From an uncultured Bacteroidales bacterium (GTDB lineage Bacteria; Bacteroidota; Bacteroidia; Bacteroidales; UBA932), in the NCBI GenBank assembly GCA_905235445.1, contig CAJOLJ010000003.1, forward strand, positions 36,692 through 100,691: 64,000 nucleotides of DNA, in the 5' to 3' direction. Positions 34,251 to 41,906 of the stretch are shown here, piece by piece (within the stretch, counting starts at the first letter, position 1; the number at the start of each line of letters is the position of its first letter). The notes under the pieces were generated by a model that saw only the letters and a list, made by a program, of their open reading frames with translations, had not been told where the DNA came from and did not search any database. Both the position numbers and the translations under genes were made by a program.

Positions 34251-34861
34251 TTCGTCCGTTTCGTCCATTTCATCCCATTCGTCCATGTCATCCTCCGGGG
34301 TCGGGATGATGAAGTCGTAATTGCCTTCCCCGAGGTGCTTTTCCAGCTGTGGCTCCAACCGGAGGAACTCCGCCATGCTGTCGGCTACAAGCAGGTGCTT
34401 GCCGTCATGGCCGTTGGGGGTGTCGATGATGGGAATGCTCTCGTCCTCGTCATCCTCGAGCATGTACTTGGTGATGCCAAAGGACTTATGTGGGCTGAAT
34501 CCGGCCTCCTCTCCGTATGCGATGCTGTTGAAGATCCAGTTGTGGGCGGTGACGTAGTCGACTTCATCGAGGGGGGGCTTGTCCTCGCACAGGTGGTCGA
34601 GGTAAGCCTTGTAGTCAATGGGTTCCAGCATGAGCATGTGGAATCCACCAGCCCCCTGCAGAAGGTGTCCAACAGGAAGGTGGCAACGCTCACTTTCCCA
34701 CCCTTGTGTTCCCTCGCCACCACGACAACCCCCATTCCGCTCTCCTCGAGGTCGTCGAGGAGAGCGAGACATTCCTTGATTTGCCAGGTGCGTCCCCTCT
34801 GACGCAGTATATTCTCCTGTGAGAGGGCGGGGGAGCCCCCTTTGCGTGAGTTGTTCTTCAT
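34236..34861 (-). pseudogene. Conserved Bacteroidota protein gene with a frameshift
   Basis: Two overlapping minus-strand frames make one protein. The first part (from ATG 34861) reads MKNNSRKGGSPALSQ, then IKECLALLDDLEESGMGVVVVAREHKG and FLLDTFCRG; the second frame continues with FHMLMLEPIDYKAYLDHL, VTAHNWIFNSIAYGEEAGF and an acidic tail of repeated DET. The pattern with DTFC.G, AHN.I..AIAY.EE.GF matches a Bacteroidota family I know only as hypothetical. The break falls at a run of five C (34652-34656; G on the coding strand); one more base restores a single frame. It may be a true mutation, phase variation at the homopolymer, or a sequence error. Confidence 0.7.
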
Positions 34862-35015
34862 AATCTGCGATTGCTTTTCTTTTCGTTGTCCTCCCCTGTC
34901 CGCAGGGAGGGGCTGTCCCTGCAAGATAGGAATACTCCTGTATTTGTCAAAGATGTGCCCTGCTTTCGCATCGCGTCCAAGCCCAGGTTATTCTTCATTT
35001 TTCATCGAAAAACAG

Positions 35016-35046
35016 TAACTTTGCAGAAATTGGAGACACATGTGTC
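35016..35046 (+). promoter_or_regulatory. Predicted promoter and 12-bp palindrome upstream of the lipoprotein gene
   Basis: TAACTTTG at 35016-35023 matches TAnnTTTG. GACACATGTGTC at 35035-35046 is a perfect palindrome just after the predicted start point, flanked by GG and CC-like bases that extend the stem. Confidence 0.6.
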
Positions 35047-35067
35047 CCCTTCTTTTTGCATCGTGAT

Positions 35068-36387
35068 ATGAAAACAATAAATATATCCGGACTTTTTGCG
35101 CTGTGCTGCTCGGTGGGGGCCCTGCTCCTGTCGGGTGCCTCCTGCAAGAGAGTCCAGCCCACCCCTTTTTCCCCGACGCCCCTGGTGCAGGAGATCCTGT
35201 CCGACTCCCTGTCCTCCCCCCATGCCAGGCAGCTGAAGATGTATGACCGGGGCAATGTCCAAGGGAGGATCACCCTCCTCGGGGAGTCCCGCCAGGTCAC
35301 CCGCTACAGCGAGGCCCTTCTGGGGGCGGACTATTTCAACAACATAGACGGCTCTTTCGGGAAAGGGGACGCTCTGCCCGATTTCAGCGGGGAAGTCTTC
35401 GCCATTGTCATGGACCAGGCCAACGAGCCCTATTCCAGCTACATAGGGGAGGAAGGCAAGGAGAGGCTCCTCAGGGAGACGGTGATCCGAAACTTCCTGA
35501 TGGGGCTCGACACCCTGTATCTCAATAATCCCCACGACACCCTCACCCCGAGGGTGAAGGCGACTTCCAAGGCTTTCGTGCTGTGCTCCTCCATCGCCGG
35601 GGGGCTCACCAAGACCGAGCTCGACACCCTTCGTTCCTTCAGCGGGGAAATGGTCCCGATATATTCCGCGCCGGAGGCCATGCTGGAATACTCCTACGAG
35701 AGAAGGCGCGCTTGCCCCTCCTACGGGAGCGACGCCCCCGCCCGGGGGATGAACTTCCTGGTGTGGACAGACAAGGATGTGCAGGCGGCTGACGTCTACG
35801 GCAAACTTTTCCCCCGTGTGGCTGCCTCCCACTCGGACACCCAGTCCACCTATATGGTGTACAGCCCGGATTCGGTGGGGACGGTCCTTTCCTGCGTGAA
35901 GGCGATGCTCTCCGCTTTCAGGGAGAATGCTCCCACGGGAAGCAAGGTGAGCGCCCTCCTTCTTGACGACACCTCCGTGAACAAGGAGATGGTGGACAGC
36001 GCCCTGGTCTATCTCAAGGGGCTCGATCCCCTGTCCCCGGAAGGCTCGCTAGGGACTCTCCTTGAAGACGGGGTCGAGGTCGTGGATCCCTATGTGGCGG
36101 TCTCGTTCTGCCTGTACCGGGGGATGAGAAGGAGCAACTCTTTCACTCACAGGATCTACTACCCTGACCTGGAGACCTATGTGACCCTCCCGGGAAGCGG
36201 CCTGGGCGAGGATGCCTACGGCCCTGACGGACTGTTCTCCACCGTATACCGTTCCGCCCGCCTTCCCAGTTCCTCTCCCCGCGCCGATTACTGCCTGTGC
36301 CTGCTGAATGATGACTATCTGGATGAGGATTTCATGCAGTTCTTCGAGGAGGATTGCCCCCTCACGTTCGCCCTTTATGTCAAGTAA
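35068..36387 (+). CDS. Putative lipoprotein of unknown function
   Basis: 439 aa from MKTINISGLFALCC; the signal peptide ends in LLLSGASCKR, a lipobox with Cys, so it is probably a lipoprotein. The mature part is mixed alpha/beta without a recognised domain; segments such as EVFAIVMDQANEPYSSYIGEEGKE, NFLVWTDKDVQAADVYGKLF and VSALLLDDTSVNKEMVD alternate strand and helix. It does not look like SusD or a solute-binding protein. It ends 5 bases before the exonuclease gene, so the two and rlmI probably form one transcript. ATG 35068 preferred over TTG 35056. Confidence 0.7.
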   Translation: MKTINISGLFALCCSVGALLLSGASCKRVQPTPFSPTPLVQEILSDSLSSPHARQLKMYDRGNVQGRITLLGESRQVTRYSEALLGADYFNNIDGSFGKGDALPDFSGEVFAIVMDQANEPYSSYIGEEGKERLLRETVIRNFLMGLDTLYLNNPHDTLTPRVKATSKAFVLCSSIAGGLTKTELDTLRSFSGEMVPIYSAPEAMLEYSYERRRACPSYGSDAPARGMNFLVWTDKDVQAADVYGKLFPRVAASHSDTQSTYMVYSPDSVGTVLSCVKAMLSAFRENAPTGSKVSALLLDDTSVNKEMVDSALVYLKGLDPLSPEGSLGTLLEDGVEVVDPYVAVSFCLYRGMRRSNSFTHRIYYPDLETYVTLPGSGLGEDAYGPDGLFSTVYRSARLPSSSPRADYCLCLLNDDYLDEDFMQFFEEDCPLTFALYVK

Positions 36388-36392
36388 TCCAG

Positions 36393-37379
36393 ATGGCAAC
36401 CCCTTTAATGGATAATACCGGGGATGTCCTCTCCCGCCTTCGCCCCTCCACCGGCGCCCCTTTCGTCCAGAGCGTGGAACCCTGGGAGATAGATACCCTG
36501 CCCTATGCCGCTTTTCCCGGCAAGATTATAGTTGTAGAAGACACGGGCCCCCTTTACGAGGAGGCCATACAGTATCTGTCCTCACAGACGGTGCTCGGGT
36601 TCGATACCGAGTCCAAGCCCACTTTCTCCCCCCGTCACCGCTCGCACGGAGTCGCCCTGCTGCAGCTCTCCGGCCCTGACAGGGCCTATCTTTTCAGGAT
36701 AAAGAAAATGGGGATCCCCGACGCCCTCAAGGCCGTTCTTGCGGATGAGAGGATAACCAAGGTAGGGGCTGCTGTGCTCGACGATGTGCGGGGACTCCAG
36801 GAGAGCGAGAAATTCCGCCCGCTCGGGTTCGTAGACCTTCAGAGGATCGTCTGGAAATGGGGCATCACGGACAAGAGCGTCAAGAAGATGACTGCCATAA
36901 TCCTCTCACTGAAGGTGAGCAAGACCCAGCAGCTCTCCAACTGGGAGGCCCCTGTCCTGTCCCCCTCGCAGCAGAAGTACGCAGCCACCGACGCCTGGGT
37001 CTGCAAGCAGATGTACGAGAAGCTCCTCTCCACCCCCGAGTGTCCGGTGGACGGGCGTCCAGGCGTACCCATCCCTCCTGTCGGACCTGACGGGAAGAGC
37101 CTGGAGGTGGAGGAGAAAAAGAGTGCCCATGCCACCAGGAGGAAAGTTGAGAACACTACCTCCCCATTCGTCTTCATTGACGGTGTGCTGACAGCCAAGA
37201 ACTCATCCCCCAGGAAGAAAAAGAAGAAAGGGCCCGTGCCCCAGCAGGATGCCCCCGCAAGTGGCGCCAAAGCGGCGGAAGGGACCAAGAAAAAGAAGAA
37301 GAAAAGAAAGAAGAAGACCTCTTCATCAGAAGGAAGTGCGGCCCCCTCCCAGGTCCCTGCACCCAAGGAAGATGCATAG
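36393..37379 (+). CDS. 3'-5' exonuclease (RNase D/DEDDy-like) with Lys-rich tail
   Basis: 328 aa from MATPLMDNTGD. The DEDDy exonuclease domain spans about residues 45-215: LGFDTESKPTF (Exo I Asp and Glu), KVGAAVLDDVRGL (Exo II Asp) and YAATDAWVCKQMYEKL (Exo III Tyr and Asp). Family members trim RNA or DNA 3' ends. The C-terminal about 110 residues are disordered and strongly basic with several KKKKK runs, a likely nucleic-acid or ribosome-binding tail. No HRDC domain follows, unlike RNase D. It is placed between the lipoprotein gene and rlmI. Confidence 0.85.
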   Translation: MATPLMDNTGDVLSRLRPSTGAPFVQSVEPWEIDTLPYAAFPGKIIVVEDTGPLYEEAIQYLSSQTVLGFDTESKPTFSPRHRSHGVALLQLSGPDRAYLFRIKKMGIPDALKAVLADERITKVGAAVLDDVRGLQESEKFRPLGFVDLQRIVWKWGITDKSVKKMTAIILSLKVSKTQQLSNWEAPVLSPSQQKYAATDAWVCKQMYEKLLSTPECPVDGRPGVPIPPVGPDGKSLEVEEKKSAHATRRKVENTTSPFVFIDGVLTAKNSSPRKKKKKGPVPQQDAPASGAKAAEGTKKKKKKRKKKTSSSEGSAAPSQVPAPKEDA

Positions 37380-37411
37380 TGCCTAAACATTTACATAAGC
37401 AAGACGGAGAA

Positions 37412-38605
37412 ATGGCGAAGATATATCTGAAGAAGGGCAGGGAGGACTCCCTGCTGAGATTCCATCCATGGGTGTTTTCCGGGGCCATAGCACAGGTGGT
37501 GGGTGAGCCTCTCGAGGGGGACATCGTGAAGGTGTACTCCTCCACGGGGGAATTCCTGGCGCTGGGGCACTACCAGATAGGCTCCATCGCGGTAAGGGTC
37601 CTCTCTTTCGGGAGCGAGTCCCTCCCTGCTGATTTCTGGGAGAGCTCCCTTCGCAGAGCCCTCCAGGTCAGGGTCGCAGCTTCTTTGACATCATCCTCCA
37701 GGACAAATTGCTACCGCCTGGTCCACGGGGAAGGGGACAACCTCCCCGGGCTCATAGTGGACTACTACGACGGGGTATGTGTGATGCAGGCGCATTCCGT
37801 GGGAATGTTCCGGAGCCGCCGCGCCATTGCGGACGGACTGCGTAAAGTCTACGGCGACTCCCTCAAGGCGGTCTACGACAAGAGCAGCGGTACCGCCCCC
37901 TTCAAGGCCGGCCTGGACCTGGTTGACGGGTACATCTATAGGAGGGAGGATTTCAGGGACGAGGAGCAGCTTGTCCTCGAGGGCGGGAACAAGTTCCTCG
38001 TGAACTGGACCGAGGGACAGAAGACCGGCTTCTTCCTGGACCAGAGGGAGAACAGGGCGCTGGTGGGAAGGTATTCCGCCGGGAGGAACGTCCTCAACCT
38101 GTTCTGCTACACGGGCGGGTTCTCGGTGTACGCCCTCTCTGGAGGAGCCGTGCACGTGGACTCCGTGGACTCCTCGAAGAAGGCCGTGGACATGGTGGGG
38201 AGGAACATGGAACTGAACGGTTTCGGAGCGGGTCTCCACACTGATTACTGCACCGACGCAATGGATTTCCTGCGGGAGATCCCCGAGGACCGCTATGACC
38301 TCATGATAGTGGACCCGCCGGCGTTCGCGAAGCACAGGGGGGCCCTGTCCAATGCGCTGAGGGCCTACCAGAGGCTCAACGCCTCGGCCATATCCAAGGT
38401 CGCCTCCGGCGGGCTGGTGTTCACTTTCAGCTGCTCCCAGGTAGTGGACAAGGAGGCTTTCGCCCTCGCGGTCTTCTCCGGTGCGGCCCAGACCGGGCGA
38501 CGTGTCAGGATCCTCGACCGCCTGAACCAGCCCTGCGACCATTCAGTGAACATCTACCATCCTGAAGGGGAGTACCTCAAGGGACTGCTGCTGTACGTGG
38601 AATAG
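37412..38605 (+). CDS. rlmI: 23S rRNA (cytosine-C5)-methyltransferase, RlmI family
   Basis: 397 aa from MAKIYLKKGREDSLLRFHPWVF. An N-terminal PUA RNA-binding domain (about 1-75, with HPWVFSGAI and GDIVKVY) precedes the Rossmann methyltransferase domain: GQKTGFFLDQRENR, VLNLFCYTGGFSVYAL (SAM motif I), DSVDSSKKAVDM, LMIVDPPAFAKH (motif IV) and TFSCSQVV with the catalytic Cys. Members methylate C1962 of 23S rRNA. The start chosen is the ATG 32 bases after the exonuclease stop. A canonical terminator follows. Confidence 0.93.
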   Translation: MAKIYLKKGREDSLLRFHPWVFSGAIAQVVGEPLEGDIVKVYSSTGEFLALGHYQIGSIAVRVLSFGSESLPADFWESSLRRALQVRVAASLTSSSRTNCYRLVHGEGDNLPGLIVDYYDGVCVMQAHSVGMFRSRRAIADGLRKVYGDSLKAVYDKSSGTAPFKAGLDLVDGYIYRREDFRDEEQLVLEGGNKFLVNWTEGQKTGFFLDQRENRALVGRYSAGRNVLNLFCYTGGFSVYALSGGAVHVDSVDSSKKAVDMVGRNMELNGFGAGLHTDYCTDAMDFLREIPEDRYDLMIVDPPAFAKHRGALSNALRAYQRLNASAISKVASGGLVFTFSCSQVVDKEAFALAVFSGAAQTGRRVRILDRLNQPCDHSVNIYHPEGEYLKGLLLYVE

Positions 38606-38635
38606 GAAGTCCCGAAACTCTGCGTAACTATAGTG

Positions 38636-38661
38636 AAAGCCTGGATTTTCCAGGCTTTTTT
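38636..38661 (+). terminator. Intrinsic terminator of rlmI
   Basis: AAAGCCTGGA and TCCAGGCTTT form a perfect 10-bp stem with a TTT loop, ending in a run of six T (38656-38661). Confidence 0.9.
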
Positions 38662-38704
38662 GTTCGGGGCAGCTGCCCCCTTCCGTCCCCGTATAGGGGA
38701 CCGC

Positions 38705-39058
38705 TCAGAGGAGTTCCCACACTTCTTCGTCCCCGGATGTCCCCTCCCGCGAAGGGGTGCAGGCGCATGGGGCTTCACTGGCCTTGGCGGGCTTCCCTGG
38801 GTCTTGGACAGGCTTCCTGCTCGCATCGGAGAGTGCGGCCTGGGTGATGATACCTTTCCTCATGAGTTCGCAGACGGTGGATGCGGTGCATCCGAGCTCC
38901 CTGGAGAGCGACAGGATGCCGAAGAGGCAGCTGCCTACGGGCTGGCCGCTTTGGGAGGCGGCGTTCCTGAGTACATCGTCAATGAGGATGGCCAGGTCCA
39001 GGCCTGTCATCCGGACGACCCTCATCCCGAAGATGTTTTCAATGGGATTTACTGACAT
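38705..39058 (-). CDS. Small helix-turn-helix-like protein (DUF3853-like)
   Basis: 117 aa. The middle, GILSLSRELGCTASTVCELMRKGII (residues about 48-72), has the shape of a helix-turn-helix of the kind found in DUF3853/excisionase-like proteins of Bacteroidota, which choose a target by a short recognition helix. The N-terminus is helical; the last about 35 residues are Pro/Ser/Glu-rich and probably disordered. A start at Met12 (39025) is also possible. Upstream TTACTTTG is a near match to the -7 element. Assignment is tentative; it could be a decayed mobile-element gene. Confidence 0.55.
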   Translation of the reverse strand: MSVNPIENIFGMRVVRMTGLDLAILIDDVLRNAASQSGQPVGSCLFGILSLSRELGCTASTVCELMRKGIITQAALSDASRKPVQDPGKPAKASEAPCACTPSREGTSGDEEVWELL

Positions 39059-39184
39059 TGGATTTCAAGTATTAAAAGGAGTAGAGTGTTGTAGCGCATA
39101 GCTATAATAAGCAATGCAGATGCAAAGTAAAGGATAATACTTGGAATATGCAAATTGGAACTCTCTGGCAAGATAGTCACCCCA

Positions 39185-39222
39185 AAAGAAACAGTGCCCG
39201 CACAGATAGCTGTACGGGCACT
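39185..39222 (-). terminator. Terminator of tRNA-Cys
   Basis: On the minus strand AGTGCCCG and CGGGCACT (arms at 39193-39200 and 39215-39222) form an 8-bp stem with an inner CAG/CTG, followed by GTTTCTTTT. Confidence 0.75.
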
Positions 39223-39229
39223 ACGGGGG

Positions 39230-39300
39230 AGGTGCCTAGCGGAATCGAACCGCTGTTCCAGGTTTTGCAGACCTGTGCCTAACCACTCGGCCAAAGCACC
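39230..39300 (-). tRNA. tRNA-Cys (anticodon GCA)
   Basis: On the minus strand the sequence begins GGTGCTTTGGCCGAG and folds into a full cloverleaf: acceptor GGTGCTT with AGGCACC, D arm around GAGTGGTTAGGC, anticodon stem CAGGT/ACCTG with loop CTGCAAA (anticodon GCA), and T arm with GGTTCGATTCC. The discriminator base is U, as in cysteine tRNAs. CCA is not encoded. A predicted promoter lies 18 bases upstream and a terminator downstream. Confidence 0.96.
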
Positions 39301-39317
39301 ATTTTTCAAATGGACTG

Positions 39318-39325
39318 CAAAGATA
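39318..39325 (-). promoter_or_regulatory. Predicted promoter -7 element for tRNA-Cys
   Basis: TATCTTTG on the minus strand, followed by GCAGT; 18 bases from the tRNA 5' end. Confidence 0.65.
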
Positions 39326-39497
39326 GGCAAAAATTCCTTTCCTGCAAATATCCCCGTGAAAATTGACTGAAAATTTCATCCGTTCACATACCCAGGGCTC
39401 CCACATAGGGTAGGGGCGGGGGAAACAGAAAAAGGAGCCCACTTTCAGACATGGACTCCCTTAGACCGATGAGCGATGGCGCTTCACGCGTGATTGC

Positions 39498-39569
39498 TCA
39501 TTCTAACCACATAATTAATAACACTAAAACTAATAACCAATTTGGAATTGATGATGTAGAGTTTCTCAT
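39498..39569 (-). CDS. Candidate micropeptide, 23 aa, hydrophobic
   Basis: Reads MRNSTSSIPNW then LLVLVLLIMWLE and stop: a short polar head and one membrane-spanning stretch. The ATG lies 12 bases beyond the minus-strand -7 element TACCTTTG (39581-39588), so the message would be nearly leaderless. The reading frame is followed at once by a strong stem-loop. Leu is encoded mostly by TTA, unlike the rest of the window. It may be a small membrane peptide or only part of a structured RNA; no homology is claimed. Confidence 0.3.
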   Translation of the reverse strand: MRNSTSSIPNWLLVLVLLIMWLE

Positions 39570-39580
39570 CAACCCGGGTG

Positions 39581-39588
39581 CAAAGGTA
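39581..39588 (-). promoter_or_regulatory. Orphan minus-strand promoter -7 element
   Basis: TACCTTTG followed by GCA, preceded on its upstream side by an A/T-rich tract. It points into the interval with the 23-codon frame. Confidence 0.45.
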
Positions 39589-39902
39589 CAACAAAAAATT
39601 ATATCTCCAAACAAATTTTTAAAAAATTTTCACTTTTTTCTTATTAAAACGTTTAATTGCTTATTTTTGAGACTTTTATGAACTTAGAAATCATAAGATG
39701 ACGTTTAAATCGAAATATCGAAGTGCCCCTAAATCGGTTTGTAAGGGGCATTGGGGATTGCTAAATCATTTTAATTTTGTTTTTTCCTTTCAATTTGTAA
39801 GTATAAAGGGGGTTCCGCTTACAATTATGTCATAGGCTTTGAGCATAAGAATTCCTTGTGCAGTAGCCTTTTAACAAATTGTTATCGGTCGAAGTCCCCA
39901 GC

Positions 39903-39940
39903 AAAAGAAAAGTCGCCTTCCTTCAGGTAAAGGAGACGAC
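39903..39940 (-). terminator. Intrinsic terminator after maf
   Basis: On the minus strand GTCG...CGAC closes a stem with CTCCTT/AAGGAAG, followed by TTTTCTTTT. It lies 50 bases past the maf stop. Confidence 0.75.
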
Positions 39941-39990
39941 GGTATTTTTGAAAGGAAAATGAGTGCTTGACGGAAGGAACCGCTCCTGGC

Positions 39991-40575
39991 TCATCCGTTC
40001 ACGAACTCGCAGAGCAGTTCGTAGACCAGATGGACCGGAAGGCCCATTATCGTGAAGAAGGACCCCTCTATCCTCGGTATGCCGATGTACCCTATCCATT
40101 CCTGGATGCCGTAGGCCCCGGCCTTGTCGAAGGGGGAGCACTTATCTATATAATAGGATATCTCCTCCTCGGAGAGGGGCTTGAAAAGGACCCTGGCCTC
40201 GTCACTGAGGGTTTTGAGCCGGGAGGGGGACCGAAGGGTGACTGCCGTTATGACGGAGTGCCACTTGCCGCTGAGGAGGCGTAGCATCCTCTGTGCGTCC
40301 TGCATGCCGTGGGGCTTTCCGAGGATTTCCCGTCCGCAAAGGACCATGGTGTCGGAGGTGAGAAGCAGCTCGTCCTCTTCGAGAGGTCGGTGGAAATGGA
40401 GGGATTTCCCTTCCGACATCAGGGCCGGCACATCCTCGTGCGCCGTCCCGTCGGGGACGCTCTCCACGAAGGAGGTCCCGCTGTCCACCGTGAAATCCAG
40501 CAGCATCCCTTCCAGGAGTTCCCGGCGCCTGGGGGACTGGCTTCCCAGTATCAGTCTGTGGCCCTTGAGATCCAT
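39991..40575 (-). CDS. maf: Maf-family nucleotide pyrophosphatase
   Basis: 194 aa from MDLKGHRLILGSQSPRRRELL. Maf proteins hydrolyse non-canonical or pyrimidine nucleoside triphosphates to monophosphates. Motifs seen: LGSQSPRRRELL at the N-terminus, LLTSDTMVLCGREILGKPH, and YYIDKCSPFDKAGAYGIQEW with the typical DKAGAYGIQ block, then GSFFTIMGLPVHLV. Length is normal. The first 25 bases overlap the end of kdsC, so expression is coupled. Confidence 0.95.
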   Translation of the reverse strand: MDLKGHRLILGSQSPRRRELLEGMLLDFTVDSGTSFVESVPDGTAHEDVPALMSEGKSLHFHRPLEEDELLLTSDTMVLCGREILGKPHGMQDAQRMLRLLSGKWHSVITAVTLRSPSRLKTLSDEARVLFKPLSEEEISYYIDKCSPFDKAGAYGIQEWIGYIGIPRIEGSFFTIMGLPVHLVYELLCEFVNG

Positions 40576-41207
40576 TGGCGTATTTCCTCCATGAATGTAT
40601 CCATGAAAAGGGGACCGGGGGAGTCTTTCCCGTCCTTGCCTCCTTCTTTTTGCTTGAATTCCTCCTTGGTCCTGCGGTGAAGTGCGGGGTCGTAGTCCCA
40701 GCATCCCTGCGCCGACATGACTGTCTCGATGATTTCCCGGACGGCGCCCTTGCCACCGGGGCTCACGGTCACCCAGTCAGCGGCTTCCAGGCACTCGGGG
40801 ACAGCATCCGCAGGAGCGGCGCCCACCCCGGAGGCGCGTATCATCTCCACGTCCGGGAGGTCATCCCCGCAGGAGAGGACCTCTTCGGGAGAGAGTCCTT
40901 CCCGCTGCATGAACTTTTCCAGGGCGGCCTTCTTGTCCAGGGACTGCAGGAATATGCACTCCCCGGGGACCCAGCAGGTAGCGAAGCGCTTCACTATGGA
41001 GACGGACTTCCCGCCGGTTATGACCGCGACCCTGTAGCCGTGGGCCACCGCGTTGCGGACGGAGAATGTGTCCTTGGCGTTGAAGGTTCGGTACAGTTCC
41101 CCTGTGTCATCGCACAGCAGGCCCCCGTCCGTGAACACCCCGTCCACGTCAAATACGAATGCCCGGATCTTTTCCAGGGCATCTACGGGTATCTCTTTTA
41201 TCGGCAT
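40551..41207 (-). CDS. kdsC: 3-deoxy-D-manno-octulosonate 8-phosphate phosphatase
   Basis: 218 aa from MPIKEIPVDALEKIRAF. HAD-superfamily phosphatase with the KDSC motifs FVFDVDGVFTDGGL (nucleophile Asp), AVITGGKS and SCGDDLPDVEMIRASGVG. It releases Kdo from Kdo-8-phosphate for lipopolysaccharide core synthesis. Usual KdsC is about 170-190 aa; this one has about 40 extra C-terminal residues that are Lys/Glu-rich, partly coded in the overlap with maf. The genes maf and kdsC are often neighbours in Bacteroidota. Confidence 0.94.
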   Translation of the reverse strand: MPIKEIPVDALEKIRAFVFDVDGVFTDGGLLCDDTGELYRTFNAKDTFSVRNAVAHGYRVAVITGGKSVSIVKRFATCWVPGECIFLQSLDKKAALEKFMQREGLSPEEVLSCGDDLPDVEMIRASGVGAAPADAVPECLEAADWVTVSPGGKGAVREIIETVMSAQGCWDYDPALHRRTKEEFKQKEGGKDGKDSPGPLFMDTFMEEIRQWISRATD

Positions 41208-41225
41208 GGGAAGGGTTGAGGCGCT

Positions 41226-41573
41226 CTAGTTCTTTGCAGGGCCGCCGAAGGGACCGAAGCTGCCGAGGTCGAATGTTCCTCCTCCCTGGGGGGCGCCGCC
41301 GTCCCGGCGGGGCATCTCGATGTCGATGATCCCGAAGTTGTTCTCGTACTTGATGATATTGTCCTGGAGGGCGTTAAGCAGCCTCTTAGCATGCTCCGGG
41401 GTCATGATGATGCGGTTGGATATCTCCGGCTTGGGAAGGCCGGGGAGCACTGTGGCGAAGTCCACTATGAACTCGCTGCGGGAGTGGGTTATGACTGCCA
41501 GATTGGAGTAGGAGCCACGGGCAACCTCCGGCTTGAGGTCGAGGCTCAGCTGTTGTTTCTTGTTCTCTTCCAT
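41226..41573 (-). CDS. DUF3467-domain protein
   Basis: 115 aa. Matches the short DUF3467 family: YSNLAVITHSRSEFIVDFATVLPG, KPEISNRIIMTPEHAKRLLNALQDNI and YENNFGIIDI. Function is unknown; family members are widespread in Bacteroidota and occur near RNA polymerase or other housekeeping genes. The C-terminus is a short Gly/Phe-rich tail. It lies 18 bases before kdsC on the same strand, so DUF3467-kdsC-maf form one operon with a promoter at 41671-41678. Confidence 0.92.
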   Translation of the reverse strand: MEENKKQQLSLDLKPEVARGSYSNLAVITHSRSEFIVDFATVLPGLPKPEISNRIIMTPEHAKRLLNALQDNIIKYENNFGIIDIEMPRRDGGAPQGGGTFDLGSFGPFGGPAKN

Positions 41574-41796
41574 TGCTGTTCGCTTTGCTTTCAGCTATTT
41601 AATATAAAATGGACGGCCGTGTGGCGGCTGGTGGGAGCAAGGGCTTCCGCACCCCTCCGTACGGCCATTGCAAATTTAGTCATTCCACGTCTTTTTGCAA
41701 AGGCGCGAGGGGAGTATTTCCCGAAGCGGCGGGGTGCGTCTTCACGGCGGCCAAATCAAAGGGAAAATCCGATTTTGGGAAGACAAATAAAAGTGG
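41574..41796. other. Intergenic region between divergent DUF3467 operon and valS
   Basis: No gene seen. It holds the minus-strand leader of the DUF3467 operon with a CCGTACGG palindrome just after the promoter, then GC-rich sequence up to the valS promoter. Confidence 0.5.
41671..41678 (-). promoter_or_regulatory. Predicted promoter -7 element for the DUF3467-kdsC-maf operon
   Basis: TAAATTTG on the minus strand followed by GCA, 98 bases before the DUF3467 start. Confidence 0.6.
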
Positions 41797-41804
41797 TAAT
41801 TTTG
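41774..41804 (+). promoter_or_regulatory. Predicted promoter for valS (-33 TTTG, -7 TAATTTTG)
   Basis: TTTG (41774-41777), a 19-base spacer and TAATTTTG (41797-41804) form the complete consensus promoter of Bacteroidota. This is the best promoter in the window and excludes longer valS starts. Confidence 0.8.
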
Positions 41805-41812
41805 CATATTGT

Positions 41813-41868
41813 GCCTATGTGTAGGCAGGGTGAACCCCTTTTCACCCCCAGAGTGCCCAACGATGGGC
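41813..41868 (+). promoter_or_regulatory. valS leader with three tandem hairpins
   Basis: Perfect stems follow one another: GCCTA/TAGGC (41813-41826, loop TGTG), GGGTGAA/TTCACCC (41828-41847, loop CCCCTT) and GCCCA/TGGGC (41855-41868, loop ACGA). The first begins 9 bases after the -7 element. No T-box sequence is seen. It may be a structured leader controlling valS. Confidence 0.6.
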
Positions 41869-41906
41869 GAGACTACAGTATACGAGTAACGAAACATTTG
41901 CTTTTT

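Larger units (their letters stand above)
39326..39902. other. Gene-poor AT-rich interval between tRNA-Cys and maf
   Basis: No ordinary protein gene. It holds an orphan minus-strand promoter (39581-39588), a 23-codon reading frame (39498-39569), a TTAGA/TCTAA plus ATGAGC/GCTCAT stem around 39462-39508, a GGGCTCC/GGAGCCC inverted repeat (about 39392-39440), a TGCCCCT/AGGGGCA hairpin (39724-39750) and a TTGTAAG/CTTACAA inverted repeat (39795-39824). The remainder is simple A/T sequence. Confidence 0.5.

Noticed and set aside
39451..39681. 76-codon plus-strand frame after tRNA-Cys
   Set aside because: It passes through stem-loop and A/T-rich sequence with no protein-like features.
41391..41906. 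N-terminal extension of valS
   Set aside because: It covers part of the DUF3467 gene and lies upstream of the consensus valS promoter.
41805..41906. T-box riboswitch upstream of valS
   Set aside because: No T-box consensus or specifier-loop layout and no terminator/antiterminator pair could be found.
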